A stretch of 64,000 bases of DNA from CBDCEG01 sp965215775 (GTDB lineage: Bacteria; Pseudomonadota; Gammaproteobacteria; Cardiobacteriales; Ostreibacteriaceae), in assembly GCA_965215775.1 (NCBI GenBank), contig CBDCEG010000020.1, positions 62,001 through 126,000 on the forward strand, written 5' to 3'. This document shows positions 10,121-20,185 of the stretch, one piece after another; position 1 is the first letter of the stretch, and every line of letters begins with the position of its first letter. Made by a program: the position numbers and the translations under genes. The notes below the pieces were generated by a model. That model ran no database searches, was not told the origin of the DNA, and was given only the letters and a program-made list of their open reading frames with translations.

Positions 10121-11080
10121 ATGTTTAAATATTCATTAAAACGATTTTTAACCACAATTCCTGTTCTATTTATTGCGATTACCTTTGCGTTTTTTACGCT
10201 TAGGTTAGCACCTGGCGGACCTTTTGATGGTGAACGCGCAATGCCAGCACAGGTTAAAAAAAACTTAGAAAAGCATTATCATTTAGATAAGCCAATTATT
10301 GTTCAATATGGTATTTATATTAAAAATGTTCTAAAAGGAGATTTAGGACCATCGTTTAATGATTTCACTTTTTCAGTTAATGAGAAGATTGCCCAAGGAT
10401 TACCTTATACGCTAAAGCTTGGTGGGTTAGCATTATTAGTTGCAGTTATTTTTGGGACTTTATCTGGAATGATTTCAGCATATTGGCAAAACTCTAGGCT
10501 AGATTATATTATTGGCTTTGTAGTTTTATTAGGTCTTGTTATTCCTAACTTTTTGATGGCACCTATTTTGCAAGAATTCTTAGCAAATAAGCTAAATTTT
10601 GCACTTTCAACACCAGACAAACCAGTTAAAATATTTATGGTTCGTGGCTGGGGCGAAGGCTCTTGGGCAAATTTAACTTTACCAGTAATTGTTTTAGCAC
10701 TTTCTCATATTGCAAGAATTTCAAGGCTTATGCGAGCTTCAATGATAGAAGTATTAAATGCAAACTATATTAGAACAGCAAGGGCAAAAGGAATTGGTGT
10801 TAAATTAGTTATGTTTAGGCATACTTTTCGCCAAGCATTTATTCCAGTTTTATCATATTTAGGTCCTGCAGCTTCTTACTTATTAACTGGATCTTTGGTC
10901 GTTGAAATGATTTTTGGACTACCAGGAATTGGACGCTTATTTATTGATAGTGCTTTGAATAGAGACTATGGAATGGTTTTGGGAACAGTTATTTTTTATA
11001 TGATTTTAATTACTTTTTTAAACTTAGTAGTAGATTTACTTTATGCTGTTTTGGATCCTAAACTTAGGGTGGCAAAATGA
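10121..11080 (+). CDS. oppB: Oligopeptide ABC transporter permease OppB
   Basis: The 319-residue inner-membrane permease has the conserved N-terminus (SLKRFLTTIPVLFIAITFAFFTLRLAPGGPFDGER), about six membrane helices and the EAA-type loop (RASMIEVLNANYIRTARAKGIG) that contacts the ATPase. Its length is close to E. coli OppB (306). Its stop overlaps the oppC start by 4 bp (ATGA), indicating translational coupling. Confidence 0.95.
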   Translation: MFKYSLKRFLTTIPVLFIAITFAFFTLRLAPGGPFDGERAMPAQVKKNLEKHYHLDKPIIVQYGIYIKNVLKGDLGPSFNDFTFSVNEKIAQGLPYTLKLGGLALLVAVIFGTLSGMISAYWQNSRLDYIIGFVVLLGLVIPNFLMAPILQEFLANKLNFALSTPDKPVKIFMVRGWGEGSWANLTLPVIVLALSHIARISRLMRASMIEVLNANYIRTARAKGIGVKLVMFRHTFRQAFIPVLSYLGPAASYLLTGSLVVEMIFGLPGIGRLFIDSALNRDYGMVLGTVIFYMILITFLNLVVDLLYAVLDPKLRVAK

Positions 11081-12000
11081 GTAATGGTTTTTATGATAAA
11101 GAAGCAATTATTAACGGAAGGCTAAATAATTCAAAACAAGCTAATCTAAAGAAAGGGCGTTCATTAACACAAGATGCAATTGCTAGATTTAAATCAAATA
11201 AAATTGCAGTTTTTTCAGTATTTATATTTATTATTTTACTTTTGCTAGCTTTATTTGGTTCTATGCTTTGGAAATATGCCGAAGATGAAACTTTTTGGGA
11301 ATTTATCAAATCTCCACCAACAATTGAGGGCTGGCATATATTTGGATTTGATGTGAATGGTAGAGATTTAGTTGCAAGAACACTTTCAGGCTTAGGCGTT
11401 TCTTTGCAGGTTGCATTTATTGCAACAACCGTTTCAATATTCATTGGAGTTAGTTACGGTGCTATTTCAGGATATTTTGGAGGTAAGGTTGATGAAGTAA
11501 TGATGCGATTTGTGGATATTATGTATGCACTTCCTTATATTTTATTTGTTATTTTATTACAGGTTATATTTGGGAGAAATATATTATTTTTATATATTGG
11601 AATTGGTCTTTTGGAATGGATTACGATGGCAAGAATTGTTCGTGGGCAGACTTTAGCAATTAAGGAAAAAGAATATATAGATGCTGCAAAAGCAAGTGGA
11701 AGAACTTCAATGCAAATAATATTCTCACATATTATTCCTAATCTTATTGGTGCAGTTGTTATTTATGCAACCCTTACAATTCCAGAAATAATACTTACTG
11801 AAAGCTTTTTATCATTCATTGGTTTTGGAGTTCAAGAGCCGCAAACCTCTTTGGGAACTTTAATCTCAGAAGGTGCTGATAAAATATCTAGTTTTTGGTG
11901 GATGCTTTTATATCCTGCTGGAACATTAGTTTTATTATTGCTTTCTTTGGTATTTATTGGTGAAGGCTTGCGTGATGCTTTTGACCCTAAAGAGAGGTGA
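11077..12000 (+). CDS. oppC: Oligopeptide ABC transporter permease OppC
   Basis: The 307-residue partner permease has an N-terminal cytoplasmic segment, a first membrane helix near residues 40-65, and a DVNGRDLVARTLSGLGVSL motif typical of OppC/DppC. An EAA loop (EYIDAAKASGRTSMQIIFSHIIPN) and C-terminal helices follow. It pairs with OppB to form the channel. It overlaps oppB by 4 bp and is 6 bp from oppD. Confidence 0.95.
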   Translation: MSNGFYDKEAIINGRLNNSKQANLKKGRSLTQDAIARFKSNKIAVFSVFIFIILLLLALFGSMLWKYAEDETFWEFIKSPPTIEGWHIFGFDVNGRDLVARTLSGLGVSLQVAFIATTVSIFIGVSYGAISGYFGGKVDEVMMRFVDIMYALPYILFVILLQVIFGRNILFLYIGIGLLEWITMARIVRGQTLAIKEKEYIDAAKASGRTSMQIIFSHIIPNLIGAVVIYATLTIPEIILTESFLSFIGFGVQEPQTSLGTLISEGADKISSFWWMLLYPAGTLVLLLLSLVFIGEGLRDAFDPKER

Positions 12001-12006
12001 TTTATT

Positions 12007-13017
12007 GTGTCAGAAAAGGATAAAATAGTTTTATCAGCAAATAACCTAAGTGTTTTATTTAAAACAACTTTGGGAGATGTTTGTGCGGTAAATAATATTT
12101 CATTTGATTTAAAAAAAGGTGAGAAACTTGCCGTTGTTGGAGAATCTGGTTCTGGAAAATCTCAAAGTTTTTTGGCTATGTTAGGTTTGCTTTCCAAAAA
12201 TGGCAAAGCAACAGGAGAAGTTTTATTTAAAGATGAAAATCTATTAAAACTAAAACAAAATGAACTAGATAAATTTCGTGGAAGTGATATTTGTATGATT
12301 TTTCAAGATCCTATGACTTCATTAAATCCATCTTTAACTATTTTGACTCAGCTAAATGAAGTTCTAATAAAACATAAAAAACTAACAAAGAAACAAGCAA
12401 CAAGCAAATCTTTAGAAATGCTTAAAAAAGTAGGGATTCCAGAGCCAGAAAAAAGACTAAAAAGTTACCCTCACGAGCTATCAGGAGGAATGCGTCAACG
12501 AATTATGATTGCAATATCACTTATTTGCGACCCTCAAATAATAATTGCTGATGAACCAACAACAGCTTTAGATGTAACTATTCAAGCTCAAATTTTAAAT
12601 TTATTTGATGAATTACAGCAAGAGCTAAATACATCTTTGATTTTAATAACCCATGATTTAGGAGTTGTTGCGGGAATTTGTGAGTCAATGTTAGTTATTT
12701 ATGCAGGAAAAATTGTAGAAAAAGGTAAAGTAATAGACTTATTTGAGAACCCAAAACACCCATATACACTTGGTTTATTACAATCAACTCCTAATATTGC
12801 AAACTCAAATAATCAACTTTCATCAATTTCTGGCTCTCCACCAAATTTACAAAATCTTAGTAAAGGCTGTGCTTTTGCACCAAGGTGTCCTTTTTTGATG
12901 GAAAGGTGTAAAACTGAAGTCCCAAAACTAGAAAAATTCAGTAAAAATCAAGAGTTTGCTTGTTTCTATAAAGGTTTAAATAAAGAAATGGCAGATAAGT
13001 TTATTGAGGTTGTTTGA
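12007..13017 (+). CDS. oppD: Oligopeptide ABC transporter ATPase OppD
   Basis: The 336-residue ATPase uses a GTG start. It has Walker A GESGSGKS (about residues 45-52), signature LSGGMRQR, Walker B IIIADEPTTALD and the C-terminal oligopeptide/dipeptide transporter extension with the Cys-rich CAFAPRCPFLMERC motif that may hold an iron-sulfur cluster. It powers peptide import with OppF. Its stop overlaps the oppF start by 4 bp. Confidence 0.95.
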   Translation: MSEKDKIVLSANNLSVLFKTTLGDVCAVNNISFDLKKGEKLAVVGESGSGKSQSFLAMLGLLSKNGKATGEVLFKDENLLKLKQNELDKFRGSDICMIFQDPMTSLNPSLTILTQLNEVLIKHKKLTKKQATSKSLEMLKKVGIPEPEKRLKSYPHELSGGMRQRIMIAISLICDPQIIIADEPTTALDVTIQAQILNLFDELQQELNTSLILITHDLGVVAGICESMLVIYAGKIVEKGKVIDLFENPKHPYTLGLLQSTPNIANSNNQLSSISGSPPNLQNLSKGCAFAPRCPFLMERCKTEVPKLEKFSKNQEFACFYKGLNKEMADKFIEVV

Positions 13018-14003
13018 TGGAAAATATTTTAGAAGTTAAAAACATATCTGTAGTTTTTAAGATTGGTGGAAGTTTATTTACAAAACCTCAGAAACTAAAG
13101 GCTGTGCAAAATATTTCATTCAACTTAGAAAAAGGAAAAACACTAGGAATAGTTGGAGAATCAGGCTGTGGAAAATCAACTTTAGGAAGAGCAATATTAA
13201 AGCTTCAAAAAATAAACTCAGGGGAAATTATTTTTGATGGAATGAAAACTTCAAATTTATCAAAAATAGAATTGCTTGAGTTTAGAAGAAATATTCAAAT
13301 AATTTTCCAAGATCCATTGGCTTCATTAAATCCAAGAATGACCGTTGGGCAAATAATTGCAGAGCCTCTAAAGTCATTTTCAAAAGAACTAACAAAAAAA
13401 CAAAGAATTGGTAAAGTTCTTGAAATTATGAAAGAAGTTGGGCTTTTACCTGAAATGCTAAATCGCTATCCTCACGAATTTTCAGGCGGACAAGCTCAAC
13501 GAATTGGAATAGCAAGAGCTTTGATTTCTAAGCCAAAGCTTATTGTTTGTGATGAACCTGTTTCTGCTTTAGATGTTTCAATTCAAGCGCAAATTATTAA
13601 CTTATTAAAATCTCTACAAAAAAAGCATAATATTTCATTAATATTTATTTCACACGATCTATCTGTTGTTAATCATATCTCAGATAAAATAGCAGTTTTA
13701 TATTTGGGGAAAATAATTGAATTTGCTAAGAAAAATGATTTTTATAAAAAACCCAAACACCCATATTCAAAGGCATTATTATCAGCGGCTCCAATTCCAG
13801 CTCCAAGAATTGCCAAGAAAAGAAAATATAAACCTCTAAAAGGAGAGCTACCTAGCCCAATAAACCCACCATCAGGCTGTGCATTTAGAACAAGATGCGA
13901 ACTGGCAGACTCAAATTGTGCTATCCCATCTGATAAATTTGAATTAGAAGATTCGGGTAATAATCACCTTGTCGCTTGCCCCAAAATTATAAGTAATAAT
14001 TAG
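13014..14003 (+). CDS. oppF: Oligopeptide ABC transporter ATPase OppF
   Basis: The 329-residue ATPase has Walker A GESGCGKS, signature FSGGQAQR, Walker B LIVCDEPVSALD and the C-terminal CAFRTRCELADSNC cluster motif. The pair of non-identical ATPases OppD and OppF is the normal arrangement. It is last of the operon. The first two codons are both ATG, so the start could be one codon later. A 197-bp gap follows without a clear terminator that I can identify. Confidence 0.95.
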   Translation: MMENILEVKNISVVFKIGGSLFTKPQKLKAVQNISFNLEKGKTLGIVGESGCGKSTLGRAILKLQKINSGEIIFDGMKTSNLSKIELLEFRRNIQIIFQDPLASLNPRMTVGQIIAEPLKSFSKELTKKQRIGKVLEIMKEVGLLPEMLNRYPHEFSGGQAQRIGIARALISKPKLIVCDEPVSALDVSIQAQIINLLKSLQKKHNISLIFISHDLSVVNHISDKIAVLYLGKIIEFAKKNDFYKKPKHPYSKALLSAAPIPAPRIAKKRKYKPLKGELPSPINPPSGCAFRTRCELADSNCAIPSDKFELEDSGNNHLVACPKIISNN

Positions 14004-14200
14004 ATCTGTGAAATCCTATTAACTTCACCTATTAAGCTATTATTTGTTATTTCAAAAGAAACCACAAAATTAATACTGACTTAGTCCAATTTACTGTTAA
14101 AATACTCAGACAATTCTTAATAATAAAGTGAGTTTTTATATTTAGCTTTTAATATTAAGGTAAATAAATTTAATAACTAAAATTTTGATGGAGAGCAACT

Positions 14201-14728
14201 ATGTCTAATAATGGAATACCAAAAAAAGTAAAACTACAAATGATTTTCTGGGCTTTATTTATGCCTGTTATTTTAATCATTTCTATAATTTTCTTCTTGC
14301 CTGAGAAAAAAGATGAGCTTTTAACAATGCAAGAAAAACAAGATATTAGACTACAACCAGTTGGGAGAGTTGCTGAAGAAACTGAGGCAGAAGCTAAACC
14401 TGAAGTAAAACCAGAAACAGCAGAAACAAAACCTGAAGTAAAACCAGAAGCAAAACCAGAAACTACAGAAGTAGTTGAAGCTGTAAAAGAATTTGATGTA
14501 AAAGCTGCTTATGTAACTTGCAATGCTTGTCATGGAACTAACTTCCCAGGAGCTCCTCAAAAAGGAGATGCGGCTGAATGGAAAAAAAGATTTGAAGCTT
14601 TAGGTGGAATTGACGGTGTTGTTGCTTCAGCAATAAAAGGAAAAGGCGTTATGCCTCCAAAAGGTGGAGCTACTTTAAGTGATGCTGATTTTACAACATT
14701 AGTTAAATATCTTTCTGATACTAAATAA
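14201..14728 (+). CDS. Membrane-anchored monohaem cytochrome c (c5-like)
   Basis: The 175-residue protein has one N-terminal membrane helix (about residues 13-32) that acts as an uncleaved anchor. A periplasmic linker rich in Lys-Pro-Glu repeats follows (about 50-95). The single haem domain has the CNACHG attachment site near residue 107 and a distal methionine in KGVMPPKGG, resembling the cytochrome c5 class. It should pass electrons between membrane complexes; the partner is unknown. The KPE-rich spacer, a tandem KPEVKPE pattern, probably reaches the haem out from the membrane. It is 23 bp before ackA, though any functional link is inferred. Confidence 0.85.
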   Translation: MSNNGIPKKVKLQMIFWALFMPVILIISIIFFLPEKKDELLTMQEKQDIRLQPVGRVAEETEAEAKPEVKPETAETKPEVKPEAKPETTEVVEAVKEFDVKAAYVTCNACHGTNFPGAPQKGDAAEWKKRFEALGGIDGVVASAIKGKGVMPPKGGATLSDADFTTLVKYLSDTK

Positions 14729-14751
14729 ATTACTAAATAAATTAATACAAA

Positions 14752-15927
14752 ATGAATAATTCAATACTAATACTAAATTGTGGGTCATCTTCTGTTAAAT
14801 TTTCTCTAATAAATAAAGATACAGAAGAAGAAATTATCAACGGAATGGTTGAGAAAATTGGGGTTCAAGGGACTGAAATTGCTCTAAAATACCAAGGGAA
14901 AAAAGTAAAAACCTTAATTGAAGGAGCTGATCACGAAAAATCTCTTACCAAAGTTATTTCTCAGATAAATAAAACAGTAGAAACAAATGTTGTTGCTGTT
15001 GGTCATAGAGTAGTTCACGGTGGAGAATTATTTAATAAATCTTGTGTTGTAACTGATGAGGTTTTAGCAGGAATTGAGAAATGCTCAAACTTAGCTCCAT
15101 TGCATAATCCTGCTAATATTTTAGGTATTCTAGCGGTAAAAAAAGCATATCCTAACTTAGTTCAAGTTGCTGTATTTGATACTGCATTTCATCAAACTTT
15201 ACCTAAAAAAGCCTATCTTTACGCCCTTCCTTATAAATTCTACAAAGATTTTGGGGTTCGTCGATATGGCTTTCATGGAACTTCTTATCGTTATATCTGC
15301 TCTGCTCTTCCAGAATACATTGGAGATATTTCTGATAAAAAAGTGATAGTTGCCCACATTGGAAATGGTGGTTCTGTCGCAGCCATACAAAATGGTAAAG
15401 TTGTTGATACTTCAATGGGAATGACTCCTTTAGAAGGTTTGGTTCATGGAACTCGTTCTGGAGATATTGACCCTGGTGTTATTGAATTTATTTGCCATCA
15501 AACTAACAAATCAATTGAAGAGGTTACTTCTATTCTTTGGAAAGAGTCAGGTCTTTTAGGACTTTCTGAGCTTTCAAGTGATTGCAGAACCATTGAAGAT
15601 TCAGCTATAGCTGGTGAAGAAGCAGGAACTCGTGCTTTAGATGCTTATGTTTATCGTTTAATTAAATACATTGGAAGTTATGCCGCTGCTATGAATGGAG
15701 TTGATGCAATTGTTTTCACAGGTGGTGTTGGTGAAAATTCTGATGTTGTCAGAAGCCAAACCTGTGCTAATTTACAATATTTAGGCTTTGATATTGATGA
15801 AGAAATAAACTCTAAAACTATTCGTGGAAACGATGGAAATATCGCAAAACAAAACAGCAAACCTGTGTTAGTTATTCCAACAAACGAAGAAAAAATGATT
15901 GCATTAGATGTGATTAAACTAACTTAA
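14752..15927 (+). CDS. ackA: Acetate kinase
   Basis: The 391-residue protein has the acetokinase signatures ILNCGSSSVKFSL (N-terminus) and the second motif around RRYGFHGTSYRYI, plus HIGNGGSV and the FTGGVGENS phosphate-binding loop. It interconverts acetyl phosphate/ADP and acetate/ATP in the cytoplasm. Phosphotransacetylase, its usual operon partner, is not adjacent or elsewhere in the window. Confidence 0.96.
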   Translation: MNNSILILNCGSSSVKFSLINKDTEEEIINGMVEKIGVQGTEIALKYQGKKVKTLIEGADHEKSLTKVISQINKTVETNVVAVGHRVVHGGELFNKSCVVTDEVLAGIEKCSNLAPLHNPANILGILAVKKAYPNLVQVAVFDTAFHQTLPKKAYLYALPYKFYKDFGVRRYGFHGTSYRYICSALPEYIGDISDKKVIVAHIGNGGSVAAIQNGKVVDTSMGMTPLEGLVHGTRSGDIDPGVIEFICHQTNKSIEEVTSILWKESGLLGLSELSSDCRTIEDSAIAGEEAGTRALDAYVYRLIKYIGSYAAAMNGVDAIVFTGGVGENSDVVRSQTCANLQYLGFDIDEEINSKTIRGNDGNIAKQNSKPVLVIPTNEEKMIALDVIKLT

Positions 15928-15959
15928 ATAAAACAACTAAAAAATAACTCAAGTAATAT

Positions 15960-17429
15960 ATGAATTATAATAAACTTATACAGTCTAACAAATTCATATA
16001 TTACTTTACTTTTTTCGCTAGTCTTTTGATTAGTTTAGTTTTATTCCTAAAACATACACCTATTGGAAATGATCCAATATTATATATCCACACCGCAGAA
16101 GAGTTTTTAGACAAAGGGCTAAAAGCAGCTTTCAAATCTTACCATTGGGCGTTTCATTCAATAATAGCCGCGTATTTCCATAAAATAACTAGCTTATCTA
16201 TTGAGAACTCTATTTATTTATTAAACTCAATTTACCAAGCTCTTGTTTGCCTATATTTTGTTAAGTTCTATAGGCTAATAGCTAAAGATGGGCGAGTTTG
16301 GGTTGCTGCTTTATTAATTCTAACTTTTATTTTCTTTAATGAAAATAGACAACATATGGCTAGAGATAGTGGTTTTTGGGCTTTTTCCTTAATAGCACTT
16401 TATTATTTCAATTGCTTTTACAAAACATCTAAACTTAGATTTTCATTTTTATGGCAAATTTTCATTATTATTGCAACTATTTTTCGCCCAGAAGCTGTTG
16501 TTTATGCAATTTTACTTCCTTTTATATTTCTTTTTAACAAAGGAAAAAGAGGGAGATTTTTTCTTTGCTACTCAATTTTTATTCTAGGTCTAATTATAGT
16601 GATTTCATATATGCTTGCAATTGGCATAGAATTTAATGAAAATTTAATCCCTCAGCAGTTAAGCTATATTAACTTAAATTCTGTTGTGAAAAACTTTATC
16701 AAACATTCTGAAGCTCTAAAAAACACATTAATAAAATATAATAAATCTAATGCTCAACTAATGTTATTTGCTGGATTAATATCAGTTTTTATCTGGAAAA
16801 TATTACACTCAGTTAATATATTTTATTTACTTATTTTCTCTTTTGCTAAAAAAAACAAATGGAAAATACTTACTAGTGAAAACAAAATAGTTTTCTTTAC
16901 AGTTGTTCTTTCATTTATTATTTTAAGTGGATTTATTTTAAACAAACAATTCTTAGCTTCTAGATATATGATGTTTATGATTATATTAATTGCATTGCTA
17001 ATGGTTAGATATTTAGATTATTTCTTGGAAAATATCACAAAAAATAATAAGTTATTTCTCATAGTAACCGCTATATTCTTTGTTTATACAACAGCTGATG
17101 CTTTTATTAGCTCAAGAACTCCTAAGACTTACCTGTTTAAGTCTGGAAATACTATTAAAGCTTTAGCAAAAAAAGGAAACACCCTTTGTAATAATAAAAA
17201 AATTCGTTATTACTCTGGAAATAACTGCCAGTTAAATTTAGAGTTACTATTTTATGGAAAAAAAGAAATATCTAAAATAACAAAAAATAGATTTAGATAT
17301 TTAGTTATTTGGGTTAAAAAAGAGCAAAAAGAATATTTAAGTAACTATAAAAAAAATAGACAGCTAAAGTTAATAGAAGTGATACCTTATGTAAAATCAG
17401 ATGCTGTTTATATTTTTGAAATTAGATAA
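15960..17429 (+). CDS. Polytopic membrane protein, possible GT-C-type glycosyltransferase
   Basis: The 489-residue protein has about ten hydrophobic segments and a short C-terminal soluble part (about residues 395-489). After the first helix there is an acidic loop (IGNDPILYIHTAEEFLD), and a RPEAVVYA motif follows a mid-protein helix. Both features recall GT-C glycosyltransferases that use lipid-linked sugars, but no diagnostic motif is complete. I do not recognise the family with confidence. It follows ackA by 32 bp on the same strand and converges on the MazG-like gene. Confidence 0.6.
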   Translation: MNYNKLIQSNKFIYYFTFFASLLISLVLFLKHTPIGNDPILYIHTAEEFLDKGLKAAFKSYHWAFHSIIAAYFHKITSLSIENSIYLLNSIYQALVCLYFVKFYRLIAKDGRVWVAALLILTFIFFNENRQHMARDSGFWAFSLIALYYFNCFYKTSKLRFSFLWQIFIIIATIFRPEAVVYAILLPFIFLFNKGKRGRFFLCYSIFILGLIIVISYMLAIGIEFNENLIPQQLSYINLNSVVKNFIKHSEALKNTLIKYNKSNAQLMLFAGLISVFIWKILHSVNIFYLLIFSFAKKNKWKILTSENKIVFFTVVLSFIILSGFILNKQFLASRYMMFMIILIALLMVRYLDYFLENITKNNKLFLIVTAIFFVYTTADAFISSRTPKTYLFKSGNTIKALAKKGNTLCNNKKIRYYSGNNCQLNLELLFYGKKEISKITKNRFRYLVIWVKKEQKEYLSNYKKNRQLKLIEVIPYVKSDAVYIFEIR

Positions 17430-17436
17430 GAATAAA

Positions 17437-17769
17437 CTAAGATTTTATTAACTTAGGATTTTGTTTGTGGCGGTTTTTATCTCGTTTAGTTTTTCTTTCC
17501 AAATTTTTATAAAATGATTCTGATAAGTCAATTCCAGTTTGATTGGCAAGGCAGAGAACTACAAATAAAACATCAGACAGTTCTTCCCCCAAATCTTTAC
17601 CTTTATCACTTTCTTTTTCACTTTGTTCGCCATAACGCCTTGCAATAATCCTTGCAACCTCTCCAACTTCTTCAGTTAATTGAGCCATATTTGTCAACTC
17701 ATTAAAGTATCTAACTCCATGAGTTTCTATCCAATTATCTACTTCTTTTTGTGCGTTTTTTATATCCAT
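17437..17769 (-). CDS. MazG-like nucleotide pyrophosphohydrolase
   Basis: The 110-residue all-helical protein has the metal-binding motifs of the MazG/dUTPase superfamily: EEVGE (about residues 33-37) and EELSDVLFV (about 62-70). These hydrolyse (d)NTPs to monophosphates, often as house-cleaning or in the stress response. The single-domain length fits the short MazG-like (YpjD/RS21-C6) group rather than full MazG. It ends 8 bp from the convergent upstream gene and lies downstream of the potassium channel gene. Confidence 0.82.
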   Translation of the reverse strand: MDIKNAQKEVDNWIETHGVRYFNELTNMAQLTEEVGEVARIIARRYGEQSEKESDKGKDLGEELSDVLFVVLCLANQTGIDLSESFYKNLERKTKRDKNRHKQNPKLIKS

Positions 17770-17851
17770 TTTTATATGTGATTATTTATATTTATTTGTA
17801 TTTGATGTTCTTATATATTCATTTTAAAATTATTTTCAAACTATTCTATAA

Positions 17852-19594
17852 CTATTTTTGTGTTATTTTTGGAGTTTGTTTTTTATGTCTTTTATTTATT
17901 TTTCTTTGCCTTTTTTTCTCACGCAAATATTCAGCAAATAGACTTACTGGCTTTTCTTTTCCATGTAAAAAATAATAAAGTGAATGCGAACTATGAATTA
18001 AATTTTTTGCTTTTATTTTTGTTTCTAAATCTGATGCCATCAAAAATACATCACCAGGTTTTATTGGAGTTGATAGTTTTGGCAAAAGCTCCTGTTCACC
18101 ATTCCTAGTAAGCATCAATGGAATAGCTTGGGCTTTTTGTGGTTCATCTGGATTTGGTGAGATAAATATATCTTGTAACCTTAGGATTGTTCCACCATCA
18201 ATAATATCCAAGCTTGCTTGAGCGTGTTTTTTATTAAATTGTAATAGGTATGTTTCTGGTATTTTTTCTGATACTGACTGCATTTTTTTTATCAAATCAA
18301 TCGCCCAAGATTCAGTTTTATGTCTGACTAGTTTTGAGAAACTTGCTAAATAAGGTTGTGTTATAACAGGGGAAATATGCCAAACCAAATGTCTAGAACG
18401 CTCCATAACAAAGTTTATACTTGCACTTTTAAATATTTCTCTATTATTAGCATTATTTTGCCTAGCAACGGTATAAATATTATTATTCATTCGCTTGGAA
18501 GTAATTATTATTGATAGATTATCTGCATCATTTTCAGTTGCAGCAACTATTCCAACTGCTTTATTTATATTGGCTTCTCTAAGTGTAATTGCTTCTGTTC
18601 CTCGTCCTTTTATACGATTTAGTTTATTCTCATAGTTTTCATCTATAACAATAACATCAGCACCTTCGTATTCTAAATATTTTGCCATTTCTAAGCCAAA
18701 CGAATTTCCACCACAAATAATCCACAAACCAACTGGAATATCTAATTTCTTAGGATAATTCCTACCTGGCTGGCGAAGTAAAGAAAATAACAATTGTTGA
18801 ACTGTTGGCATTCTTATTGCCATTGAGATATTTGTCGCAAAAATATTATATAAGCTAAAAACATGGTCTGTATTAAATGATTTCACATTATCTATTGCTT
18901 CATTACTATCTGCACGACAAACTATTTTGATAGTTTTTTGCAAAAGCCTTGAAGCAACAGCTATTTTTACATTAACCGTATCAGAGTTAGTAATGGCAAT
19001 AACGGCTCTACAATTTGGATTATCTATTCCTGCCATTTTCAAACTATTAACATCACTTGCATCAGCGTGTAAATAAGGTGTGAAAAGGATAGAACTATCA
19101 AGTGTTAAAAGACTTACCCTACTTTCATCACTATCAATAACTACACAAATATAATCTTTTTTATTTAAACTGTGAACAAGAATTTCCCCAGTTTCTCCAT
19201 ATCCACAGATAATGCAAAATTTACTATTTATTTTTTTAACCCTTTTTACAAATTTATAACGCTCAAGTGCTAACTTAAATGTTTTATCCTGCAATAAAGA
19301 TATTATTTTACCAATTGCAACAAGCCAAGAAATAACTGTTAAATATATACAAAAAGTAACCCAAAGGCGTTGAGTATCAGTAAATTCATAAGGTATTTCA
19401 CCAAAACCAATTGTTGTTGCTACATAACTAAAAAAGTAAAATGCATGAAAATAACTAACATGCCAAACCTCTCCTTTGTCATCAATGCCAGGAATTATAG
19501 TCAAACCAACTACGGCAATAGTATAAGATAAGATTAGTAGGATTAAAGGAGCTCGTAACCGCCTTAAAACCAAATATATTATAGGATTTTGCAT
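17852..19594 (-). CDS. Potassium channel with two RCK (TrkA-N) domains
   Basis: The 580-residue protein starts with a two-helix pore module: a first helix at about residues 15-36, a pore loop with selectivity filter TIGFG at 61-65, and a second helix at about 75-98. A first RCK domain with dinucleotide-binding GYGETG follows, then a second, more divergent one (ICGGNSFGLEMA) and a C-terminal TrkA-C-like segment (IKPGDVFLMAS). It should be a ligand-gated K+ channel in the inner membrane. The small membrane protein directly upstream and aquaporin Z nearby suggest a role in osmotic or potassium homeostasis. Confidence 0.88.
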   Translation of the reverse strand: MQNPIIYLVLRRLRAPLILLILSYTIAVVGLTIIPGIDDKGEVWHVSYFHAFYFFSYVATTIGFGEIPYEFTDTQRLWVTFCIYLTVISWLVAIGKIISLLQDKTFKLALERYKFVKRVKKINSKFCIICGYGETGEILVHSLNKKDYICVVIDSDESRVSLLTLDSSILFTPYLHADASDVNSLKMAGIDNPNCRAVIAITNSDTVNVKIAVASRLLQKTIKIVCRADSNEAIDNVKSFNTDHVFSLYNIFATNISMAIRMPTVQQLLFSLLRQPGRNYPKKLDIPVGLWIICGGNSFGLEMAKYLEYEGADVIVIDENYENKLNRIKGRGTEAITLREANINKAVGIVAATENDADNLSIIITSKRMNNNIYTVARQNNANNREIFKSASINFVMERSRHLVWHISPVITQPYLASFSKLVRHKTESWAIDLIKKMQSVSEKIPETYLLQFNKKHAQASLDIIDGGTILRLQDIFISPNPDEPQKAQAIPLMLTRNGEQELLPKLSTPIKPGDVFLMASDLETKIKAKNLIHSSHSLYYFLHGKEKPVSLFAEYLREKKRQRKINKRHKKQTPKITQK

Positions 19595-19638
19595 ATTACT
19601 TATTTATTGATTATTAGTAGTTATTAATGATTTTATAA

Positions 19639-20022
19639 TTACTTCCTAATGCTTATTGTTTCGTATAACAAAAGTGCAACAGATGCAAAGTTAGCAACCA
19701 AAGCCCCTCCAGCCATTGAAACAATACTCGCCATAGTTGATGGATCCATACTTTCTGACCCAGAAATACTATGAGCTGTCCAAATTCCAATACCAATTAA
19801 CATTTGGAAATCAGCTACAACACTAGTTGCTAAAAAAACAGCACCAAGAGATGATCTATCACCAAACTTTAAGATAGTTGCAATCAAAGAAATAACAAAA
19901 GCTAACATAAGCTCCCAAGCGTGGTGGTGTAAAGGGTTATCAAATTCCCCCATAACAAAGCCAAAGTTTAAAGTTAACGCAAGGACAATAAAAAATCCAA
20001 ACCAGCCTCTTTCAGTATTCAT
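19639..20022 (-). CDS. Small conserved membrane protein upstream of the K+ channel
   Basis: The 127-residue protein has about four predicted membrane helices and an early HHH motif (PLHHHAWELMLAF), then LKFGDRSSLGAVFLATSVVADFQ. It resembles a small uncharacterised proteobacterial family that I recall only loosely (a DUF6394-type protein) as a neighbour of RCK-containing K+ channels; I could not confirm this. It is 44 bp upstream of the channel gene on the same strand and has a good ribosome site (AAGAGG). Function unknown; a channel accessory role is inferred from position only. Confidence 0.7.
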   Translation of the reverse strand: MNTERGWFGFFIVLALTLNFGFVMGEFDNPLHHHAWELMLAFVISLIATILKFGDRSSLGAVFLATSVVADFQMLIGIGIWTAHSISGSESMDPSTMASIVSMAGGALVANFASVALLLYETISIRK

Positions 20023-20137
20023 AAAACAAACCTCTTTTACATAAAATTAAGAAAAACAAATATTAATAAACATTAATAAATATCATTTAAGTTATTTAAG
20101 TTCTACATAATAACAATAACAAACGATAAAAACAAAA

Positions 20138-20165
20138 AAAGCAAGCCTAAAGCTTGCTTTTTATT
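20138..20165 (-). terminator. Intrinsic terminator downstream of aqpZ
   Basis: A perfect 9-bp stem (20138-20146 with 20152-20160, loop of 5) is followed on the minus strand by seven T residues. It lies 26 bp after the aqpZ stop codon. A short T-run on the other side could give weak bidirectional activity. Confidence 0.85.
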
Positions 20166-20185
20166 CTATTTGGTTGGTTTATTGC